NCBI RefSeq assembly: GCF_000987955.1
Contig: NZ_LAZU01000025.1
Coordinates: forward strand, 124,001-188,000
Origin: Paenibacillus sp. DMB20
Lineage (GTDB): Bacteria > Bacillota > Bacilli > Paenibacillales > Paenibacillaceae
DNA: 64,000 nucleotides
Direction: 5' to 3'
Shown: positions 17,247 to 27,036 of the stretch, one piece after another
Position numbering within the stretch: position 1 is the first letter of the stretch
How the letters are laid out: every line of letters begins with the position of its first letter
Notes under the pieces: model-generated
Database searches by the model: none
What the model was told of the DNA's origin: nothing
The model's input: only the letters and a program-made list of their open reading frames with translations
Program-made: the position numbers and the translations under genes

Positions 17247-18181
17247 TCATAACCAATCTTTTTTGCGGAACAGGTAATACATGCCGGAACCGAGAAGAAT
17301 CATTATTCCGAGAACGGCAAAATATGAATATTTCCATTTTAGCTCCGGCATATAATCAAAGTTCATACCGTATATTCCGGTAATGACCGTCAGCGGCATG
17401 AAGATCGTGGTCATGGCGGTAAACACCCTCATGATCTCGTTCGCGCGGTTGGCGATGCTGGATTGGTAAGCCTCGCGAAGGTTACTCATGAGATCGCGGT
17501 AGGTTTCAAAGGTTTCGGATATTTTAACGGCGTTTTCGTAAATGTCGCTGAAATATTTCTGCAGCTGGTCATCGATCAGGCGCAAGTCTTTTTTATTAAG
17601 GGTATTGATAACTTCCTTCTGCGGGCCGAGCACTTTCTTGAGCCATAAAATTTCGCTTCGGAGACCGATGATCTCGTTCAGATGCGTTTTTTTCGTATGC
17701 ATGAGGATGTCTTCCTCAAGCTGGTCGATCCGGGCTTCGATCCGGTCGCGACCGTAAAGTAATTGTCCGTAACCAAATCGATCAGGATATACAGGAAACG
17801 GTCGGGCGTGTTCACTTCGTCTTCCCACAGCAGCGGTTTAATGGAACGAAGCTCGTGAATTTTTTGCTTGGTGACCGTGATAATAAAATGTCTGCCCAGG
17901 AAAACGTTAAGGGCGCGAAGGAAAATTTCCTCGTCATCAAAACGGATGCTGTTTACTACGATAAAATAATGGTTCTCGTAAATTTCGATTTTCGGACGCT
18001 GTTCCTCTTCGCTCAGGCAGTCCTCGACCGCCAGGTCATGCAGCAAAAACAAAGGCTGGATTTCGGCCAAATCCTCAACGTCGGCGTCAATCCAGTAAAA
18101 TCCGTCGGCCGGAGCCGTCAGCGTTGCTTTAATATCGTCGATGGGGGTAAAGACACCCGAGTTCACCAACCGGATTTTCAT
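17247..18181 (-). CDS. corA: CorA-family magnesium/cobalt channel, frame broken by one missing base
   Basis: The first part (from 18181) reads MKIRLVNSGVF, YWIDADVEDL and DRFLYILIDLVTDNYFTVA, then leaves frame near 17747. The next frame continues exactly where expected with DRIEARIDQLEEDIL, the long coiled helices, the pore motif YGMNF, and a second C-terminal transmembrane helix before the basic tail FRKKDWL. Reading GCGACC as GCGGACC on the minus strand restores about 312 residues, normal for CorA. The protein would form a pentameric Mg2+ channel in the membrane. The gene has its own promoter, a structured leader of about 250 nt and its own terminator. Confidence 0.85.
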
Positions 18182-18433
18182 CTGATATCACTCCTTTTTC
18201 GTTAACTGCTTAACGCAGTCCTGACTAAAGGCACAGGAGTATCAGCTTTCCGGCACACGGGTGGCGGGAGGAGCTATCGGATAAGGTTATTAAATAAGCG
18301 CATGAAAAATAACGCTGCCCTTCGCCGGTAAGCTGATCTTGGTCCTATGCGGTTGTGCACTGCTGGTTTCCAGCTTCTGGCCCGGGTCACCGTCCATTAT
18401 CCATGTCACCTCTTTCATATGGTTCATAAGCAC
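18182..18433 (-). promoter_or_regulatory. Long structured 5' leader of corA, class unknown
   Basis: On the minus strand a good promoter lies about 250 nt before the corA start. The leader holds a long-range pairing of two 14-nt arms (18324-18337 with 18241-18254, one mismatch), a GCTGG-AAA-CCAGC hairpin, TCCTG/CAGGA and GTTAA-GCAG-TTAAC elements, and an AAGGAG ribosome site at its end. A magnesium channel gene with such a leader suggests RNA-level control, for instance Mg2+ sensing, but I could not match it to the M-box or another known class. Confidence 0.4.
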
Positions 18434-18439
18434 TTGTCT

Positions 18440-18468
18440 AGTATAACGCCGGGGTTATCACCTTTCAA
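18440..18468 (-). promoter_or_regulatory. Sigma-A promoter of corA
   Basis: On the minus strand TTGAAA, 17-bp spacer, TATACT (plus coordinates 18463-18468 and 18440-18445). Confidence 0.65.
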
Positions 18469-18550
18469 GGCTGAATTGGGTGAGATCGCTCTTCGTACAG
18501 GGTATGGAGGAGAAGGATTGAAGGTTCCAATGTTTTCACCCAAAAGCTTC

Positions 18551-18579
18551 TTGACGAAAAATTATTCTTGATTTAAAGT
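18551..18579 (+). promoter_or_regulatory. Promoter of the S-box/met operon
   Basis: TTGACG (18551-18556), 17-bp spacer, TAAAGT (18574-18579), ending about 33 bp before the riboswitch. Confidence 0.5.
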
Positions 18580-18612
18580 AATATCAAGTTTAACCACAAC
18601 TTCATAATGCGA

Positions 18613-18740
18613 AATCTTATCAAGAGCAGGTGGAGGGACTAGCCCAATGAAACCCGGCAACCGGCGGCAATATCGCACGGTGCTAATTCTTGCAGGATGT
18701 ACGCGGCCTTTAGGTCGCAGACACTCTGACAGATGAGAGA
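18613..18740 (+). promoter_or_regulatory. SAM-I (S-box) riboswitch
   Basis: The S-box core is plain: CTTATCAAGAGCAGGTGGAG, then GGACTAGCCC, AATGAAACCCGGCAACC, GGTGCTAATTC, and the closing GACAGATGAGAG. It is followed by a terminator at 18769. S-adenosylmethionine binding should favour the terminator and switch off the metA-metI-metC operon; low SAM allows an antiterminator and readthrough. Confidence 0.95.
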
Positions 18741-18768
18741 GAATCATAGCATACGTCTACGTACATAT

Positions 18769-18798
18769 GACCTTTCTCAAGCAGAGAAAGGTCTTTTT
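18769..18798 (+). terminator. S-box-controlled terminator
   Basis: Perfect 10-bp stem GACCTTTCTC/GAGAAAGGTC with AAGCA loop and TTTTT tail, 70 nt before metA. Confidence 0.9.
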
Positions 18799-18869
18799 GC
18801 TATAGAAAACCTTCTCTGCGTATATCAAGAGTCCGACAAACAAGTTACTTACCGAAGGAGGAGTTTATC

Positions 18870-19787
18870 ATGCCAATCAAAATTCCGGACACCCTGCCGG
18901 CTAAGGAAATTCTTGCAGGAGAGAATATTTTCGTCATGGATGAAAGCCATGCCTTTCACCAGGATATCCGCCCGCTTCGGATCGCGATCCTAAACCTGAT
19001 GCCGACGAAGGAAACGACGGAAACGCAGCTGCTGCGCCTCATCGGGAACTCGCCGCTTCAGGTGGATGTCGTGCTGCTTCATCCCGGCTCCCACATTTCC
19101 AAGAATACGCCCGCGGAGCATCTGGAGGCCTTTTATAAAACGTTTGAAGAGGTTAAACATCTGCGGTTTGACGGGATGATCATTACCGGTGCTCCCGTCG
19201 AGCAGCTGGAGTTCGAGGAAGTCAATTATTGGAATGAACTGACCGAAATTTTCGAATGGAGCAAGAAGAACGTCACCTCGACGCTGCATATATGTTGGGC
19301 CTCGCAGGCAGGTCTTTATTACCACTACGATGTACCGAAATACGGACTGGCGGAAAAATGCTTCGGCGTTTTCTCCCACGCGGTGAACGAGCCGCGGGTC
19401 AAACTCCTTCGCGGTTTTGATGAAGTCTTTCATGCTCCGCATTCGCGGCATACCGAAGTGCGCCGCGAGGATATCGAGAAATCGGAGAAGCTGGAAATTC
19501 TGTCGGAATCGGAGGAAGCCGGAGTTTATATCGTGGCTTCCAAGGACGGCAGCCAAATTTTTGTCACGGGCCATTCCGAATACGATCCCGAATCGCTGCA
19601 ATGGGAATATGAACGCGACGTTGCCAAAGGGCTCGAGGTAGCTCTTCCGCGCCATTACTATCCGAACGATGATCCAACGCGCAAACCTCCTTCCGTTTGG
19701 AGGGCCCATGCCAACTTATTATTCTCTAACTGGCTGAATTACTATGTATATCAGGAAACGCCTTATGACATCGGACCGCAAGCATAG
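18870..19787 (+). CDS. metA: Homoserine O-acetyltransferase MetA
   Basis: A 305-residue enzyme that acylates homoserine in the first committed step of methionine synthesis. The catalytic Cys is C142 ([12 protein letters not shown]), with H235 and E237 (GHSEYD) completing the active site. Residue 111 is Glu ([10 protein letters not shown]); in characterised MetA proteins Glu111 goes with acetyl-CoA and Gly111 with succinyl-CoA, so an acetyltransferase is predicted although MetA is often labelled succinyltransferase. AAGGAGGAG precedes the ATG. It is the first gene behind the S-box and its product feeds metI. Confidence 0.94.
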   Translation: MPIKIPDTLPAKEILAGENIFVMDESHAFHQDIRPLRIAILNLMPTKETTETQLLRLIGNSPLQVDVVLLHPGSHISKNTPAEHLEAFYKTFEEVKHLRFDGMIITGAPVEQLEFEEVNYWNELTEIFEWSKKNVTSTLHICWASQAGLYYHYDVPKYGLAEKCFGVFSHAVNEPRVKLLRGFDEVFHAPHSRHTEVRREDIEKSEKLEILSESEEAGVYIVASKDGSQIFVTGHSEYDPESLQWEYERDVAKGLEVALPRHYYPNDDPTRKPPSVWRAHANLLFSNWLNYYVYQETPYDIGPQA

Positions 19788-19826
19788 AAACGAAAGAAAA
19801 AAGAGTCTTGAAGGAGGAGAGAGAAA

Positions 19827-21011
19827 ATGGAGAAAAAACAGCTGAAAATAGAGAGCCGGCTGGCTCAGATCGGTTCCGTCGAGGAGCCGGTAACCGGTGC
19901 GATCAACTTCCCGATCTATCAGGCAACGGCGTTCCGCCATCCGAAGCTGGGCCAAAGCACGGGATTCGATTACATCCGCACTCAAAACCCTACGAGAAAA
20001 GTGCTGGAGGAGGCCGCGGCCGGTCTGGAATCCGGGGATGCCGGATTTGCCTGCAGCTCAGGCATGGCGGCTCTTCAGACCGTGTTTGCCTTGTTCGGAC
20101 AGGGAGACCATCTGATTGTATCGCTGGATTTGTACGGCGGAACGTACCGCCTTCTGGAGGCGATTCTGTCCAGGTTCGGCGTAACGGCCACCTATGTGGA
20201 TACGAATGATCTGGACGCTCTCGAGCGATCCCGCAAGGAGAACACCAAGGCCGTATTTATTGAGACGCCGACCAATCCGCTGATGATGATTACGGACATC
20301 GAGCTCGTCTGTACATGGGCAAAACGCCACGGCTTGTTGTCCATCGTGGACAATACCCTGCTTACCCCGTTCTTTCAACGGCCGATCGAGCTTGGCGCCG
20401 ATATCGTCGTTCACAGCGCAACCAAATATTTGGGGGGGCACAATGACGTGCTCGCCGGCTTGATCGTTACCAAAGGGAAAGAACTTTCGGATAAAATGGC
20501 TTTCCTGCACAACTCGATCGGTGCCGTTCTCAGCCCATCCGACTCCTATCAGCTCATGCGCGGGATGAAAACCCTGGCGCTTCGGATGGAGCGCCATGAA
20601 AGCAATGCAACGGCCGTCGCCGTTTTTCTTAAGGAGCATCCGGCGGTTGCCGAGGTGTTTTACCCGGCGCTTCCGGACCATCCGGGTCATGAAATACAGA
20701 AAAAGCAGTCGAGTGGAAATACCGGGATATTTTCTTTCAAGGTGAAGGATGCCCGCTACATAGAGCCTCTCCTGCGCCATATCCGGTTGATTGCTTTCGC
20801 GGAAAGCCTGGGCGGAGTGGAGTCGCTCATGACTTATCCCGCAGTTCAAACCCATGCCGATATTCCGCTGGAAATCCGCGAAGCCGTCGGCGTGGATGAC
20901 AGGCTGCTGCGATTCTCCGTGGGCATCGAGCACCCGGAGGACTTGATCGGGGATTTGGGGGCCGCGTTGGAAGCGGCCGTCGCCGAAGTTGAGAGAGGAG
21001 ACGAGGAATGA
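19827..21011 (+). CDS. metI: MetI-type cystathionine gamma-synthase / O-acetylhomoserine thiolyase
   Basis: A 394-residue PLP enzyme of the Cys/Met metabolism family. It joins O-acetylhomoserine to cysteine (cystathionine) or to sulfide. Seen are YIRTQNPTRKVLE, the cofactor-stacking YGGTYR, ETPTNP, and the PLP lysine in HSATKYLGGH. GGAGGAGAG precedes the start. It overlaps metC by four bases. The order metI-metC under S-box control matches Bacillus, which supports MetI over a MetB label. Confidence 0.9.
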   Translation: MEKKQLKIESRLAQIGSVEEPVTGAINFPIYQATAFRHPKLGQSTGFDYIRTQNPTRKVLEEAAAGLESGDAGFACSSGMAALQTVFALFGQGDHLIVSLDLYGGTYRLLEAILSRFGVTATYVDTNDLDALERSRKENTKAVFIETPTNPLMMITDIELVCTWAKRHGLLSIVDNTLLTPFFQRPIELGADIVVHSATKYLGGHNDVLAGLIVTKGKELSDKMAFLHNSIGAVLSPSDSYQLMRGMKTLALRMERHESNATAVAVFLKEHPAVAEVFYPALPDHPGHEIQKKQSSGNTGIFSFKVKDARYIEPLLRHIRLIAFAESLGGVESLMTYPAVQTHADIPLEIREAVGVDDRLLRFSVGIEHPEDLIGDLGAALEAAVAEVERGDEE

Positions 21012-22228
21012 GCGGAGAAAACCAGAACAGGCAACCGGAAGGTTCAGGAAGAAACGTGCGCCGAAAGTCACCTCCCGCCGAGCCGCTCCGATTCGAAACG
21101 AGATTGCTGCATTTCGGCGGAGAGATCGACGAAGCGACCGGCGCTTCGAGCGTGCCGATCTATCAGGCATCCACGTTCCACCACGAGGATGTGTTTAACC
21201 CGCCGGCGCATGATTACAGCAGATCCGGCAATCCGACCCGCCAGGCGCTTGAGGATTACATCGCGAAACTGGAGGGCGGGGCCCGGGGGTTCGCCTATGC
21301 ATCGGGCATGGCGGCTATCGCCAGCACTTTCATGCTTCTCTCTTCGGGCGATCATATCATCGTTACCGAAGACGTTTATGGAGGTACTTACCGTCTGTTA
21401 ACAAGCATACTTAACCGAATGGGGATCGAGTGCACGTTCGTCGATATGACGGACCCGGAGCAGGTTAAAGCGGCCCTTAAGCCGAATACCAAGGCGGTAT
21501 ATATGGAAACGCCGTCGAACCCGACGCTCAAAATAACCGACATCGGCGCCGTAACCGGATGGGCCCGAGAGCACGGTCTGCTGACCCTGCTCGACAACAC
21601 ATTCATGACGCCGTATTATCAGCGGCCGATTGAACAAGGCGTGGATATCGTCCTGCACAGCGCAACCAAATTCCTCGGAGGCCATAGCGATGTTCTGGCA
21701 GGACTGGCAGTTGCCCGGACCGAGGAGCTTGGCGCCAAGCTGAAACAGCTTCAGAACGGATTGGGCACCGTCCTCGGCGTACAGGATTCCTGGCTGCTCA
21801 TGCGCGGGATGAAAACGCTGGGCGCACGCATGAGCCACAGCGAGCAGAGCGCGGCCAAGCTGGCGGCCTGGCTTACGGGCCGAAGCGATATCGAGGCGGT
21901 ATATTATCCTGGGCTTCTTCATCATCCCGGGCGCGAAATACACGAAAGGCAGTGCCGGGGTTACGGCGCGGTGGTATCGTTTGACGTCGGCTCCGGGGAG
22001 CGGGCCAAAGAGGTGCTCAATTCCGTAAGGCTTCCGCTGGTTGCCGTAAGCCTCGGCGCCGTAGAGAGCATTTTGTCCTATCCGGCCATGATGTCGCATG
22101 CCGCCATGGGGGAGAAGGTTCGGCACGAGCGGGGCATTACCGACGGCCTGCTGCGTTTTTCCGTCGGCCTGGAAGATATCGACGATTTGATTGCCGATCT
22201 GGACCAGGCGCTCGGTGGAAAAAAATAA
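21008..22228 (+). CDS. metC: Cystathionine beta-lyase MetC
   Basis: A 406-residue PLP enzyme paralogous to metI. It cleaves cystathionine to homocysteine, pyruvate and ammonia. Motifs are [31 protein letters not shown], and the PLP lysine in [13 protein letters not shown]. Compared with metI it has about 25 extra polar, basic N-terminal residues ([16 protein letters not shown]). Its ATG overlaps the metI stop (ATGA), so translation is probably coupled. A strong terminator closes the operon. Confidence 0.9.
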   Translation: MSGENQNRQPEGSGRNVRRKSPPAEPLRFETRLLHFGGEIDEATGASSVPIYQASTFHHEDVFNPPAHDYSRSGNPTRQALEDYIAKLEGGARGFAYASGMAAIASTFMLLSSGDHIIVTEDVYGGTYRLLTSILNRMGIECTFVDMTDPEQVKAALKPNTKAVYMETPSNPTLKITDIGAVTGWAREHGLLTLLDNTFMTPYYQRPIEQGVDIVLHSATKFLGGHSDVLAGLAVARTEELGAKLKQLQNGLGTVLGVQDSWLLMRGMKTLGARMSHSEQSAAKLAAWLTGRSDIEAVYYPGLLHHPGREIHERQCRGYGAVVSFDVGSGERAKEVLNSVRLPLVAVSLGAVESILSYPAMMSHAAMGEKVRHERGITDGLLRFSVGLEDIDDLIADLDQALGGKK

Positions 22229-22238
22229 CGCGCTTTAA

Positions 22239-22271
22239 ACGGCATCCCGCATCGATCGGGATGTCGTTTTT
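22239..22271 (+). terminator. Intrinsic terminator of the met operon
   Basis: ACGGCATCCCG pairs with CGGGATGTCGT (one G-T), 7-nt loop, then TTTTT. Confidence 0.9.
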
Positions 22272-22359
22272 GCTTCCTATATGTGGTACGATGGGAAAGG
22301 AATTTATGTCGGAGGTTGAATGTTTTTCATTTTAGCTGTCATGAGGGAGGATCTAATAT

Positions 22360-23493
22360 ATGAGCACTGTTGACCAAATACTGGATAAAGCGCTTCGCGG
22401 CGAACGCTTGAATCTTGAGGATACCGTCAGACTCTTTGAGAGCGACGAGATCGAGAAGATCGGCCATGCCGCCGATGTCATGACGAAAAGGCTGCATCCG
22501 GACCCGATCACGACATTTGTCATCGGGCGCAACATAAATTATACGAACGTGTGCGACGTGTACTGCCGGTTCTGCGCTTTTTACCGGCGTCCGGGCCATG
22601 AGGAAGGCTATGTCCTTTCGGACGATACGATATTCCAAAAAATTAAGGAAACGGAAGACGTGAACGGAACGGAAATATTGATGCAGGGGGGCACGAATCC
22701 GAACCTTCCTTTCAGTTATTATACCGACCTGCTCCGCAATATTAAGAAACGTTTCCCCAATATTACGATGCACTCCTTCTCGCCGGCCGAAATCATGAAA
22801 ATGGTGGAGGTGTCCGGCCTGAGCCTGGAGGAAGTGGTTCGGGAGCTTCGGGATGCCGGACTGGACTCCTTGCCGGGCGGAGGCGCGGAAATCCTCGATG
22901 ACCGCATCCGTTCGAAGGTCAGCAAGCTTAAGGGCAGCTGGCGCCAATGGATGGACGTTATGCAGACGGCGCATAAGCTCGGCATGAACACGACGGCCAC
23001 GATGGTTATCGGGCTCGGCGAAACGATGGAAGAACGCGCGCTTCATCTGCTCCGGATCCGCGACGCCCAGGATGAATGCATCCAAAACGGATGGGATTCC
23101 AAAGGCTTTTTGGCCTTTATTCCGTTTACGTTCCAGCCGGACAACACCAATCTGAAGCGCGACCGCGAAACGCCGGAAGCTTATCTGAAGACCGTTGCGA
23201 TCGGGCGTCTGGCTATCGATAACGTGCCTAACCTGCAGTCCTCTTGGGTAACCATGGGGCCGGAAATCGGCAAACTATCCCTATCTTACGGCTGCAACGA
23301 CTTCGGAAGCACCATGATGGAAGAGAACGTCGTATCGGCTGCGGGCGCCGTTTACAAGGTAAACATTGAAACGATTCTGAAAATGATCCGGGAAACCGGA
23401 AACATCCCTGCACAGCGGAATACCCGATACGATATCCTGCGCGTGTTTAACGATAACAGCACGGTGGAACGGGATTTCGTCATGCAGAACTAA
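22360..23493 (+). CDS. mqnC: Dehypoxanthine futalosine cyclase MqnC (radical SAM)
   Basis: A 377-residue radical SAM enzyme of the futalosine route to menaquinone; it cyclises dehypoxanthine futalosine. The 4Fe-4S cysteines are C65, C69 and C72 (NVCDVYCRFC), followed by QGGTNP, FSPAEI, and GLDSLPGGGAEIL, all typical of MqnC rather than MqnE. GGGAGGATC lies before the ATG. Its presence implies a futalosine rather than Men-type quinone pathway in this organism; mqnA, B, D and E are not in the window. Terminators lie on both sides. Confidence 0.9.
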   Translation: MSTVDQILDKALRGERLNLEDTVRLFESDEIEKIGHAADVMTKRLHPDPITTFVIGRNINYTNVCDVYCRFCAFYRRPGHEEGYVLSDDTIFQKIKETEDVNGTEILMQGGTNPNLPFSYYTDLLRNIKKRFPNITMHSFSPAEIMKMVEVSGLSLEEVVRELRDAGLDSLPGGGAEILDDRIRSKVSKLKGSWRQWMDVMQTAHKLGMNTTATMVIGLGETMEERALHLLRIRDAQDECIQNGWDSKGFLAFIPFTFQPDNTNLKRDRETPEAYLKTVAIGRLAIDNVPNLQSSWVTMGPEIGKLSLSYGCNDFGSTMMEENVVSAAGAVYKVNIETILKMIRETGNIPAQRNTRYDILRVFNDNSTVERDFVMQN

Positions 23494-23510
23494 TAGGCCG
23501 CGATGATCAC

Positions 23511-23545
23511 AGCCCTGTCTTGTTTTTACAAGTCAGGGCTTTTTT
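23511..23545 (+). terminator. Intrinsic terminator of mqnC
   Basis: AGCCCTG-T-CTTG pairs with CAAG-T-CAGGGCT, T-rich loop, T6 tail. Confidence 0.88.
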
Positions 23546-23636
23546 GCGCCGCTAGCTTCATTTTCCAAAGAGGAGTTCCGTATATCCCCCCTTGGCTCCC
23601 CATATACTGAAACAGGAACCCGAAAGGAGCGATTCC

Positions 23637-24575
23637 ATGGAACTGTTCAGCATATCGGTCAACACACGGACTCACGGTGAAAAAGAAGCCTTTTACCGTA
23701 TCTTGTCAGACAAGCAGAAGGAGTTACATAAACAATGCAGGCAGCTGAAGTTTAATTTCAGGGCTTCGGCCGATCGGGTCACTTGGGCGTGCTCGGGAAA
23801 GCTGCCGTTGACCGCGTGGAGCTCTACCGTTGAAACGGTGCGTCAACTCGTATCCGATGCCGCTGCTTCCTATATTATGAAGGAAAAAGAGCAGGATTTG
23901 GCAACCAGGCTGTTGTTCTCGGAGTTTGAGTTTAATGACCAGGTGGAGGCTGAACGGATTCTGCAGTGGTTTTTGCAGCTGCTGGTAAAAGAGGACGGTG
24001 CTTCCGGCGAATTTGCTTCGCGCCGCAGGCGGAAGCTGAAAGAGAGCATCCATGTATGCCTGACGGAATGCCCTGAGCTTAATCTGGACGGTTTAATGAC
24101 GTTCCGGCTGGAGCCGTATGAACAGGAACTGAGGGAAATGGCGGAGTATGCGGTGGATGAGTTCATGCTGGACCAGCAGTATGAGGAATTTGTAAGCCTG
24201 CTGAAATATTTTGTTTATTTTCAGGAGCCCCTTATGCCGCTCGTTCATGTCGTTCATAAAGGGGGAGAGGACTTCCTTCTGCTGGACGGCAGCCTGCGGC
24301 CGATCGAGAAAATGAGGGATGAAGGACTGGTCATGGAGAGACTGGATCAGGAGATGGAAATGGAAGACATGGTCGTCAGCACCCTGATTTCGTTGTCTCC
24401 GGCAAGGATGATTATTCATACGCGGGAGCCGGATTTACCCGTGATCGTAACGCTGGCGCATATTTTTGACAATCGGTCGGAGGTTTGCTGCTGCTGCCCG
24501 GAATGCAGCCCGTTTCTAGGGAGCCTGGCTAATGACGACTTGACGTTCCCGGCCAAGCGGGATTATAATAACTGA
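23637..24575 (+). CDS. ytxC: YtxC-family protein (putative sporulation protein)
   Basis: A 312-residue soluble protein. In Bacillus ytxC lies directly before thrS, as here, and the family is annotated as sporulation-related without known biochemistry. The central part has FLQLLVKEDG and a YAVDEFMLDQQYEEFVSLL helix. The C-terminus has an unusual cysteine group (EVCCCCPECSPF) that could bind metal. ATG 23637 is chosen for AAAGGAGCG just upstream; the frame is open upstream to 23592 without a ribosome site. A promoter for the T-box leader overlaps its end. Confidence 0.75.
   Translation: MELFSISVNTRTHGEKEAFYRILSDKQKELHKQCRQLKFNFRASADRVTWACSGKLPLTAWSSTVETVRQLVSDAAASYIMKEKEQDLATRLLFSEFEFNDQVEAERILQWFLQLLVKEDGASGEFASRRRRKLKESIHVCLTECPELNLDGLMTFRLEPYEQELREMAEYAVDEFMLDQQYEEFVSLLKYFVYFQEPLMPLVHVVHKGGEDFLLLDGSLRPIEKMRDEGLVMERLDQEMEMEDMVVSTLISLSPARMIIHTREPDLPVIVTLAHIFDNRSEVCCCCPECSPFLGSLANDDLTFPAKRDYNN
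24540..24569 (+). promoter_or_regulatory. Candidate promoter of the thrS T-box transcript
   Basis: TTGACG (24540-24545), 18-bp spacer, perfect TATAAT (24564-24569), inside the last codons of ytxC. Another TTGACA at 24595 belongs to T-box stem I and has no -10. Confidence 0.6.
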
Positions 24576-24584
24576 TAAATTCAC

Positions 24585-24884
24585 GTGAAAAGCGTTGACA
24601 AAGACATGAATCAATCGGAAACTTCGCCGTTCAGAGAGAGGAAACCCAGGCTGCAATTTCCTTCGGTGACACCGTTGATTTACCCCTTTGTAGCTGCGCC
24701 GCCGAAATGTCCCTCAAGGCTTCGTGGTCTGATTTGGACGAAGTAGGCGCCGCCGGTTCATTGCCGTTAACCGATGCCAATGAAGGATCATGCCAAGCCG
24801 GAGCTCGGGCATCGCTTGTCATGATCGAACTAGGGTGGAACCACGAGTACCAACACTCGTCCCTTCGCGGGACGGGTGTTTTTT
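24585..24884 (+). promoter_or_regulatory. T-box leader of thrS
   Basis: The T-box hallmark AGGGTGGAACCACG is at 24831-24844, preceded by about 240 nt of stem I sequence starting near GCGTTGACAAAGA and followed by a terminator. The bulge TGGA would pair with a UCCA tRNA end, agreeing with a U discriminator for tRNA-Thr. A likely Thr specifier (ACA or ACC) lies in GACACC at 24668-24673, but I could not fold stem I to prove it. Uncharged tRNA-Thr should stabilise the antiterminator and turn thrS on. This explains the 413-bp gap after ytxC. Confidence 0.93.
24852..24884 (+). terminator. T-box-controlled terminator
   Basis: AACACTCGTCCC pairs with GGGACGGGTGTT (one T-G), TTCGC loop, T6 tail. Its 5' arm competes with the T-box antiterminator. 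Confidence 0.92.
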
Positions 24885-24988
24885 GTTTGCGTTGAAACAC
24901 GTTTTTCATAATAAACCGCCGTCCCCCGGCGACTTTGTCAAAATGATTTAACGTGAAGTTCAGTACTTGATTTTAGGAGGTATTTTAG

Positions 24989-26926
24989 ATGGCAATCAGC
25001 ATCAAGCTTCCGGACGGCTCCGTCCGGGAATACGCGGAAGGCAGCAGCATCGAGGATGTTGCGGCGTCCATCAGCAGCGGTCTGCGGAAAAACGCGGCGG
25101 CCGGCAAAATGAACGGAATCGTGGTCGATCTGTCGACTCCGCTTGAGGAGGGGGCCTTGATTGAAATCGTGACCCTCGATTCCCCGGAAGGGCTTGAGGT
25201 AATGCGCCACAGCACCGCCCACCTGCTGGCCCAGGCGACGAAACGCCTGTATGGCGCGAAATCGGTCAAACTCGGCGTCGGCCCTGTTATCGAGGACGGG
25301 TTCTATTACGACATGGACCTTGAAGAGCCGCTCAATCCCGAGGACCTTCAAAAAATCGAAAAGGAAATGGAACGCATCGTCTCCGAAAATCTTCCGATCG
25401 TCCGCAAGGAAGTCAGCCGGGAAGAGGCGCTGCGCATATTCGGAGAGCTTGAGGACCCTTACAAGCTGGAGCTGATCCGCGATCTGCCGGAGGACAGCGT
25501 TATTTCCATTTATGAGCAGGGTGAGTTTTTCGATCTGTGCCGCGGGCCTCATCTTCCTTCCACCGGCAAGATTAAGGTATTCAAACTCATGAATGTGGCG
25601 GGCGCTTACTGGCGCGGGGACAGCAAAAATAAAATGCTGCAGCGGGTCTACGGTACCGCGTTTGTAAAAAAAGCGCAGCTCGACGAGCATCTTCATTTCC
25701 TGGAGGAAGCGAAGAAGCGCGACCACCGCAAGCTCGGTAAAGAGCTTGAGATGTTTACCTTCTCCCAGCTTGTGGGACAAGGCCTTCCGATCTGGCTGCC
25801 GAACGGCGCGAAGCTGCGCCGGACGCTGGAGCGTTATATCGTGGACATCGAGGAGCGTCTCGGTTACCAGCACGTATACACCCCTGTATTAGGGAATGTT
25901 GAGCTGTATAAGACTTCCGGCCATTGGGACCACTACCAGGAAGACATGTTCCCGACCATGGCTATGGACAACGAGGAACTGGTCCTTCGCCCGATGAACT
26001 GTCCGCACCATATGATGGTATACAAAAGCAGCATGCACAGCTACCGGGATCTTCCGATCCGCATTGCGGAGCTCGGCATGATGCACCGGTACGAAATGTC
26101 GGGCGCGCTCACCGGCCTGCACCGGGTCCGTGCGATGACGCTGAACGATTCGCATATTTTCTGCCGCCCGGATCAGATCAAGGAAGAATTTGCACGCGTG
26201 ATCCAGCTGATCATGATGGTTTATAAGGATTTCGGCATTCATGATTACCGTTTCCGCTTGTCTTACCGCGATCCGCAGGATACCGAGAAATATTTCCAGA
26301 ACGACGCCATGTGGGAAATGTCCCAGCGCATGCTGCGCGAGGTTGTGGAAAGCCTGGATATGCCGTTCTACGAGGCGGAAGGGGAAGCCGCTTTCTACGG
26401 TCCGAAGCTGGACGTTCAAATCCGTACGGCGCTCGGCAAAGAGGAGACCTTGTCTACGGTTCAGCTCGACTTCCTTCTTCCGGAGCGGTTTGAGCTTGAG
26501 TATGTCGGCGAAGACGGGCAGAAGCACCGTCCGGTCGTTATTCACCGCGGGATCATCAGCACGATGGAACGCTTCACGGCCTTCCTGCTCGAGAACTTTG
26601 CCGGTGCTTTTCCGCTGTGGCTTGCACCGGTCCAGGCCAAAGTCATCCCGGTATCGTCGGCGTTTGACGATTACGCGAAAGAAGTAACCGACAAGCTTCA
26701 ACTCGCCGGAATTGCCGTAGAGCCGGATCTGCGCAACGAAAAGCTCGGATACAAAATACGGGAAGCCCAGCTCGAGAAAATCCCGTACATGTTCATCGTC
26801 GGGGAGAACGAAAAGAACGCCAATGCTGTTTCGGTTCGGAAACGCGGCGAAGGGGATCTTGGCGCGCAGGCACTGGATGAGGTCATTCAGAAGCTTCGTG
26901 AGGAGATTCAAACCCGTACTGTTTAA
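24989..26926 (+). CDS. thrS: Threonyl-tRNA synthetase
   Basis: A 645-residue class II synthetase that charges tRNA-Thr. Domains run in the usual order: TGS (1-63), the editing/SAD domain with [10 protein letters not shown] and DLCRGPH, the catalytic core with motif 2 ([14 protein letters not shown]), zinc ligands in MNCPHHM and motif 3 ([13 protein letters not shown]), and the anticodon-binding domain (about 545-640). TAGGAGG precedes the ATG. Length is normal. Controlled by the T-box upstream. No clear terminator follows before the next gene. Confidence 0.97.
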   Translation: MAISIKLPDGSVREYAEGSSIEDVAASISSGLRKNAAAGKMNGIVVDLSTPLEEGALIEIVTLDSPEGLEVMRHSTAHLLAQATKRLYGAKSVKLGVGPVIEDGFYYDMDLEEPLNPEDLQKIEKEMERIVSENLPIVRKEVSREEALRIFGELEDPYKLELIRDLPEDSVISIYEQGEFFDLCRGPHLPSTGKIKVFKLMNVAGAYWRGDSKNKMLQRVYGTAFVKKAQLDEHLHFLEEAKKRDHRKLGKELEMFTFSQLVGQGLPIWLPNGAKLRRTLERYIVDIEERLGYQHVYTPVLGNVELYKTSGHWDHYQEDMFPTMAMDNEELVLRPMNCPHHMMVYKSSMHSYRDLPIRIAELGMMHRYEMSGALTGLHRVRAMTLNDSHIFCRPDQIKEEFARVIQLIMMVYKDFGIHDYRFRLSYRDPQDTEKYFQNDAMWEMSQRMLREVVESLDMPFYEAEGEAAFYGPKLDVQIRTALGKEETLSTVQLDFLLPERFELEYVGEDGQKHRPVVIHRGIISTMERFTAFLLENFAGAFPLWLAPVQAKVIPVSSAFDDYAKEVTDKLQLAGIAVEPDLRNEKLGYKIREAQLEKIPYMFIVGENEKNANAVSVRKRGEGDLGAQALDEVIQKLREEIQTRTV

Positions 26927-27036
26927 CACGGGAACTGTGCTTCAATAGCTACCGATTATTCCATACCTCTGTCATGTAACGTATAAATCGATTGTGAAAT
27001 GGGAACCCTCGCTAGTAAGGGGGAGGTCATGAACAC

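Noticed and set aside
18202..18400. M-box (magnesium riboswitch) on the plus strand
   Set aside because: Short matches such as CTTGGTCCTATGC and ACGCTGCCC recall M-box blocks, but their order and spacing do not fit, the orientation is opposite to corA, and the plus-strand gene downstream is under an S-box.
24595..24623. TTGACA at 24595 as thrS promoter -35
   Set aside because: No acceptable -10 at 16-18 bp, and the bases form part of T-box stem I; the TTGACG-18-TATAAT pair upstream is better.
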